From Burkholderiales bacterium (GTDB lineage Bacteria > Pseudomonadota > Gammaproteobacteria > Burkholderiales > SG8-39), in the NCBI GenBank assembly GCA_029266935.1, contig JAQSVY010000089.1, positions 1 through 9,279 on the forward strand: a DNA stretch of 9,279 nucleotides, given 5' to 3'. This document shows positions 5,933-9,279 of the stretch, piece after piece. The translations under genes and the position numbers were made by a program. Below the pieces are notes generated by a model. The model had not been told where the DNA came from, searched no databases, and saw only the letters and a list, made by a program, of their open reading frames with translations. Each line of letters starts with the position of its first letter. The first letter of the stretch is position 1.

Positions 5933-7384
5933 ATGCAATTTAGCATAAAGGCCCTCTCGCCCGAGACGGCGAAGAGCGGCTGCGTCGTCCTGGGGGTTTA
6001 CGCCAACAAGGAGCTCTCGCCACCCGCGGCGCGGGTCGACCGCGCCTCGCGCGGCGCGCTGCGCAACGCGCTCGTCGACTTGCCGGTCAAGGCCGGCGGC
6101 ACGCTGCTCCTGCGCGGCCTGCCCGGAGCGGCCGCCGAGCGCGTGCTGCTCGTCGGCCTGGGGGAACGCGAGGAATTCGCCGAAGGCCCGTTCCGCGACG
6201 CGGTGCGCGGCGCCGCGGCGGCGCTGCGCGAGCTCGGCGCGAAGGACGCCGCGCTCTACCTCGTCGACCTCAAGGTCGGCGCGCGCCCGGTCGCCTGGAA
6301 CGTGCGCCACGCAGTGCTCGGCCTGCGCGAAGCCTTCTACCGCTTCGACCAGCTCAAGACACAGAAGAAGGGCAATCCGCCGATCCTCGAGCAGGTGGTT
6401 TTCCCGCTTTCGAAGAACCAGAAGATCCAGGAAGCCCTGTCCGAGGCGATCGCGACCGCCGACGGCGTGGCGCTCGCGCGCACGCTCGGCAACCTGCCGG
6501 CCAACATCTGTACGCCGGCCTATCTCGCCGACGAGGCGAAGAAGATCGCCAAGCAGTTCAAGCTCGGCATCGAGGTGCTCGAGAAGCGCGACATGGAGAA
6601 GCTCGGCATGGGCGCGATGCTCTCGGTGGCGCGCGCCTCGCACCAGCCGCCCGGCGCGAAGGGGAAGAAGCCCTTGGCGCTGGTCGGCAAGGGGGTGACC
6701 TTCGACACCGGCGGCATCTCCCTCAAGCCGGCGGGCGAGATGGACGAGATGAAGTTCGACATGTCGGGCGCGGCCTCGGTGCTCGGCACGATCCGGGCGC
6801 TCGCCGCAATGAAGGCGCCGGTCAACGTGGTGGGCGTCATTCCGGCCACCGAGAACATGCCCGGCGGCGCGGCGAGCAAGCCCGGAGACGTGGTCACCAC
6901 GCTCTCGGGGCAGACGGTCGAGATCCTCAATACCGACGCCGAAGGCCGCCTCATCCTTTGCGATGCCCTCACCTATGCGGCGCGCTTCGAGCCCGAGGCG
7001 GTCATCGACATCGCCACCCTCACCGGGGCCTGCGTGATCGCCCTGGGCCACGTCGCCACCGGCCTGTTCGCCAACGACGAGCGCCTCGCCGGCGACATCC
7101 ACGAGGCCGCCGACGAGGCCTGGGACCGCGTCTGGCAGATGCCGCTCTGGGAAGACTACCAGGAGCAACTGCGCTCGAACTTCGCCGACATGGCAAACAT
7201 CGGCGGCCGGCCCGGCGGCAGCATCACCGCCGCCTGCTTCCTCGCCCGCTTCACGAGGAAGCTGCGCTGGGCGCACCTCGACATCGCCGGCACTGCCTGG
7301 CGCAGCGGCCGCGAGAAGGGATCGACCGGCCGCCCGGTGCCGCTCCTGGTGCGTTTTGCCTTGAAGCATTCTGCAAAGATGTGA
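5933..7384 (+). CDS. pepA: Leucyl aminopeptidase (M17 family, PepA)
   Basis: This is a cytosolic hexameric metallo-aminopeptidase that removes N-terminal residues from peptides. In E. coli the same protein also binds DNA in Xer recombination and carAB control. It has 483 residues. The N-terminal macro-like domain covers about 1-160 (MQFSIKALSPETAKSG) and the catalytic domain follows. Every expected active-site residue is present: metal ligands K253, D258 (VGKGVTFDTGG), D276, D335 and E337 (NTDAEGR), plus catalytic K265 (SLKP) and R339. These sit at a constant offset of 17 from the E. coli positions 270, 275, 293, 352, 354, 282 and 356. After SHQPP (residue 240) the sequence jumps to GAKGKKPLALVGKG. 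Relatives carry about 9 more residues there, typically a strand like FIVLEY. The gene heads the pepA-holC-valS operon. Its TGA overlaps the holC GTG. Confidence 0.97.
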   Translation: MQFSIKALSPETAKSGCVVLGVYANKELSPPAARVDRASRGALRNALVDLPVKAGGTLLLRGLPGAAAERVLLVGLGEREEFAEGPFRDAVRGAAAALRELGAKDAALYLVDLKVGARPVAWNVRHAVLGLREAFYRFDQLKTQKKGNPPILEQVVFPLSKNQKIQEALSEAIATADGVALARTLGNLPANICTPAYLADEAKKIAKQFKLGIEVLEKRDMEKLGMGAMLSVARASHQPPGAKGKKPLALVGKGVTFDTGGISLKPAGEMDEMKFDMSGAASVLGTIRALAAMKAPVNVVGVIPATENMPGGAASKPGDVVTTLSGQTVEILNTDAEGRLILCDALTYAARFEPEAVIDIATLTGACVIALGHVATGLFANDERLAGDIHEAADEAWDRVWQMPLWEDYQEQLRSNFADMANIGGRPGGSITAACFLARFTRKLRWAHLDIAGTAWRSGREKGSTGRPVPLLVRFALKHSAKM

Positions 7385-7800
7385 CGAGCATCGACTTCTA
7401 TTTCAACGCCCCAGACCGCCTGCAGGTCGCCTGCCGGCTGGCGGGCAAGGCAATCGCGCAGAAGCAGCGCCTGCTCGTGTACGCGCCCGAGCCCGAGACC
7501 GCCAGCCGCATCGACAGGATGCTCTGGACCTGGCCGGCGATCGGCTTCGTGCCGCATTGCATGGCGCACGACCGGATCGCCGCCGAGACCCCGGTGCTGA
7601 TCGCGGCGGACGACGCAATGCCGTGCGGGTGCGAGGTGCTGCTCAATCTCGGCCCAGGGTGCCCGCCGCACTTCGCGCGCTTCGAGCGGCTGCTGGAAGT
7701 CGTCGGGGCCGACGAGGAAGACCGCAAGGCCGCCAGGGCGCGCTACCGCTACTACCAGGAGCGCGGCTACCGCATTTCGAGCCACGACCTCCATGAGTGA
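7381..7800 (+). CDS. holC: DNA polymerase III subunit chi
   Basis: HolC is the chi subunit of the clamp-loader complex, linking the polymerase III holoenzyme to single-strand binding protein through chi-psi. It has 139 residues, close to the usual length of about 140-150. Visible family signatures are TSIDFYFNAPDRLQVACRL at the N-terminus, QRLLVYAPEPETASRIDRML, then LWTWPAIGFVPH, the VLLNLG strand, and the C-terminal RARYRYYQERGYRISSHDL. The start is a GTG in the GTGA shared with the pepA stop, so the two are translationally coupled. No separate ribosome-binding sequence is apparent. The position between pepA and valS is the conserved one known from E. coli and many other proteobacteria, which supports the assignment. 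Confidence 0.93.
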   Translation: MTSIDFYFNAPDRLQVACRLAGKAIAQKQRLLVYAPEPETASRIDRMLWTWPAIGFVPHCMAHDRIAAETPVLIAADDAMPCGCEVLLNLGPGCPPHFARFERLLEVVGADEEDRKAARARYRYYQERGYRISSHDLHE

Positions 7801-8122
7801 CGAGAAGACAGACCCGCTCGTCCTGCGCTTCGACGCGCTGCTCAGCCGTGGTCGCGAGCCGCCCGCCGACCTGCCGGTACTCACCGAGATCGTCAACGAT
7901 GAGCGCGCGCCCCGACGCGCGGTCGACGCCGCGACGCTGGAGGCCCTCGCCCGCGAGCTCGAGCGCGCCGTGCTGGCGCGCGTCGCCCCGGAGCTCGAGC
8001 GCATCGTCGGGCTGGCGCTCGAGGGCGCGCATGCGGAACTGAAGAAAAGCGTCACGCAGATGGTGCGCGAGGCGGTCGCCGCCTCGGTCGCGCACGCGCT
8101 CGCCCTGCCAAAGCAAGACTGA
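7793..8122 (+). CDS. Small uncharacterised protein between holC and valS
   Basis: This 109-residue protein starts at the ATG of ATGAGTGA, overlapping the end of holC by 8 nt in another frame. The acidic N-terminus MSDEKTDPLVLRF is followed by a proline-rich stretch with DLPVLTEIV at about 26-34. The rest (about 46-104) is strongly helical, rich in Ala, Glu, Arg and Val, and suggests a coiled coil or amphipathic helix bundle (LEALARELERAVLARV, ELERIVGLALEGAH). There is no signal peptide or membrane segment. Short proteins with a PVLTEIV-like motif occur at this spot in other betaproteobacteria, and DUF2486 may be the matching family, but I am not certain. Its base composition matches its neighbours and its spacing to valS is 6 nt, so it is probably a genuine operon member of unknown function. 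Confidence 0.7.
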   Translation: MSDEKTDPLVLRFDALLSRGREPPADLPVLTEIVNDERAPRRAVDAATLEALARELERAVLARVAPELERIVGLALEGAHAELKKSVTQMVREAVAASVAHALALPKQD

Positions 8123-8128
8123 GCGCGA

Positions 8129-9279
8129 GTGCTGGACAAGAGCTTCGATTCCGTCGCGGTCGAGCAGCGCTGGTACCAGCGCTGGGAGTCCGCCGGCTGG
8201 TTCGGCCACAGGGACCACCAGCAGCCCGCCTACTGCATCCAGCTGCCGCCGCCCAACGTCACCGGCACGCTGCACATGGGGCACGCCTTCCAGCAGACGC
8301 TAATGGACGCGCTGATCCGCTACCACCGCATGCGCGGCTTCAACACCAACTGGGTGGTCGGCACCGACCATGCCGGCATCGCGCAGTCGGGCTCGACCAT
8401 CACGCGCCAGATGCGCCGGCTCGGGGCGTCTGCGAACTGGACCTACGCCGACACCGAGGGACAGAAGGCGGGCTACTTCACGATGGACGCGAAGATGTCG
8501 CGCGCCGTGGTGGAAGTCTTCGTCCGGCTTTATGAGGCGGGCTTGATCTACCGCGGCAAGCGCCTGGTCAACTGGGACCCGGTGCTCGGTACCGCCGTCT
8601 CGGACCTCGAGGTCGATACCGAGGAGGAAGACGGCAGGATCTGGGAGCTGCTTTATCCCTTTACCGATGGCCCGGTAGGCCTGCTACAGGGCCTCACCGT
8701 CGCGACCACCCGCCCGGAGACCATGCTCGGCGACGTCGCCGTGGCCGTGCATCCGGAGGATGCACGATACAAGGCGCTGGTCGGCAAGAAGGTCATGCTG
8801 CCATTGGCGAACCGCCCTATTCCAATCATCGCCGACGAGTACGTCGACCCGCAGTTCGGCACCGGCTGCGTGAAGATCACCCCCGGGCACGACTTCAACG
8901 ACTACCAGGTCGGCAAGCGCCACGGCCTGGAGCCGATCAGCATCCTGCGGCTCGATGCGCACCTGAACGACAGCGTGCCGCAGAACTATCGCGGGCTCGA
9001 GCGCTTCGACGCGAGGACGAAAATCGTCTCTGATCTGAGGGCGGAAAACTGCCTGGTCTCCGAAAAGGCGTACAAGCTGCGCGTGCCCCGCTCGGGCCGC
9101 ACCGGCGTCATCGTCGAGCCGATGCTCACCGACCAGTGGTTCGTGGCCATGGAGAAGCTGGCGCGGGCGGGCCTCGAGGCGGTGGCGCGCGGCGAGGTGA
9201 AGTTCTTCCCCGAGCACTGGACCACCACCTACAACCAGTGGCTGGAGAACATCCAGGACTGGTGCATCTCGCGGCAGCT
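8129..9279 (+). CDS. valS: Valyl-tRNA synthetase, 5' part, apparently with an internal in-frame deletion
   Basis: This class I synthetase charges tRNA-Val. The first 383 codons are visible and the remainder, with the KMSKS loop and anticodon-binding domain, lies beyond the right edge. The GTG at 8129, 6 nt after the previous stop, gives [19 protein letters not shown], a typical start. The HIGH motif is HMGH at residues 49-52 ([15 protein letters not shown]). The CP1 editing domain begins about residue 185 (TRPETMLGD, then [20 protein letters not shown], with Gly where Ala is usual in TPAHDFNDY). The visible end is [10 protein letters not shown]. After GTDHAGIA (residue 85) the sequence jumps to [16 protein letters not shown]. 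Relatives have about 33 more residues here (TQ.VVER through WEWKE). Downstream, 12 residues (104 [18 protein letters not shown]) replace the usual 4 or so. The frame stays open. Function of this copy as written is doubtful. Confidence 0.94.
   Translation, partial: MLDKSFDSVAVEQRWYQRWESAGWFGHRDHQQPAYCIQLPPPNVTGTLHMGHAFQQTLMDALIRYHRMRGFNTNWVVGTDHAGIAQSGSTITRQMRRLGASANWTYADTEGQKAGYFTMDAKMSRAVVEVFVRLYEAGLIYRGKRLVNWDPVLGTAVSDLEVDTEEEDGRIWELLYPFTDGPVGLLQGLTVATTRPETMLGDVAVAVHPEDARYKALVGKKVMLPLANRPIPIIADEYVDPQFGTGCVKITPGHDFNDYQVGKRHGLEPISILRLDAHLNDSVPQNYRGLERFDARTKIVSDLRAENCLVSEKAYKLRVPRSGRTGVIVEPMLTDQWFVAMEKLARAGLEAVARGEVKFFPEHWTTTYNQWLENIQDWCISRQ

Noticed and set aside
5915..7369. Minus-strand open frame of 484 codons opposite pepA.
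   Set aside because: It is the complement of a confirmed aminopeptidase gene with all catalytic residues, and has no recognisable domain.
4877..7384. A very long open frame of 835 codons on the plus strand running through the lptF region into pepA.
   Set aside because: Only the part from 5933 is PepA. The upstream part is a GC-rich antisense shadow of lptF, rich in His, Arg, Glu and Asp with no family signature.
1..9279. Mobile elements, CRISPR arrays, tRNA or rRNA genes.
   Set aside because: No transposase, integrase, direct-repeat array, CCA-ended cloverleaf or rRNA signature was seen, and nearly all bases belong to housekeeping coding genes.

Overview
The window is GC-rich chromosomal DNA (about two thirds G+C by eye) that is almost entirely coding. 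It most likely comes from a betaproteobacterium. Evidence for this is the ilvB-ilvH pair beside a sigma factor / DUF3619 / DUF3106 / RDD cluster, an arrangement I associate with Burkholderiales and relatives, together with the lptFG <> pepA-holC-valS block shared by beta- and gammaproteobacteria. Five of the eleven genes start with GTG. No RNA gene, insertion sequence, integrase or CRISPR array was found, and no stretch over 300 bases lacks a gene.

Layout: (1) 1-1943, minus strand: ilvB (acetohydroxy acid synthase large subunit), then ilvH (small subunit, cut by the left window edge), overlapping by 4 nt. (2) 2044-3723, plus strand: an ECF-type sigma factor, a small single-pass membrane protein (DUF3619), a secreted basic protein (DUF3106) and an RDD-family membrane protein, with 4-nt overlaps or 5-nt gaps, so probably one transcript. 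(3) 3720-5878, minus strand: lptF and lptG, the membrane half of the LPS export ABC transporter. The stop codons of lptG and the RDD gene overlap tail to tail in one CTAG. (4) 5933-9279, plus strand: pepA (leucyl aminopeptidase), holC (DNA polymerase III chi), a small unknown gene, and valS (valyl-tRNA synthetase, cut by the right edge), all closely coupled. Divergent promoter regions lie at 1944-2010 and 5879-5932.

The gene set looks like housekeeping, but two of its best conserved enzymes appear internally shortened while staying in frame. AHAS lacks about 32 residues around the ThDP-binding GGLGTMG region. ValRS lacks about 33 residues right after the GTDHAGIA motif of its catalytic core. 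PepA also seems to lack about 9 residues upstream of its metal site. These comparisons rest on my memory of family sequences, not an alignment. Either the assembled sequence is wrong at these points, or this lineage carries unusual or degenerate copies. A second theme is non-standard initiation: lptG has no plausible start other than CTG, preceded by a strong Shine-Dalgarno sequence, and the sigma factor may also begin at a CTG upstream of its first ATG.
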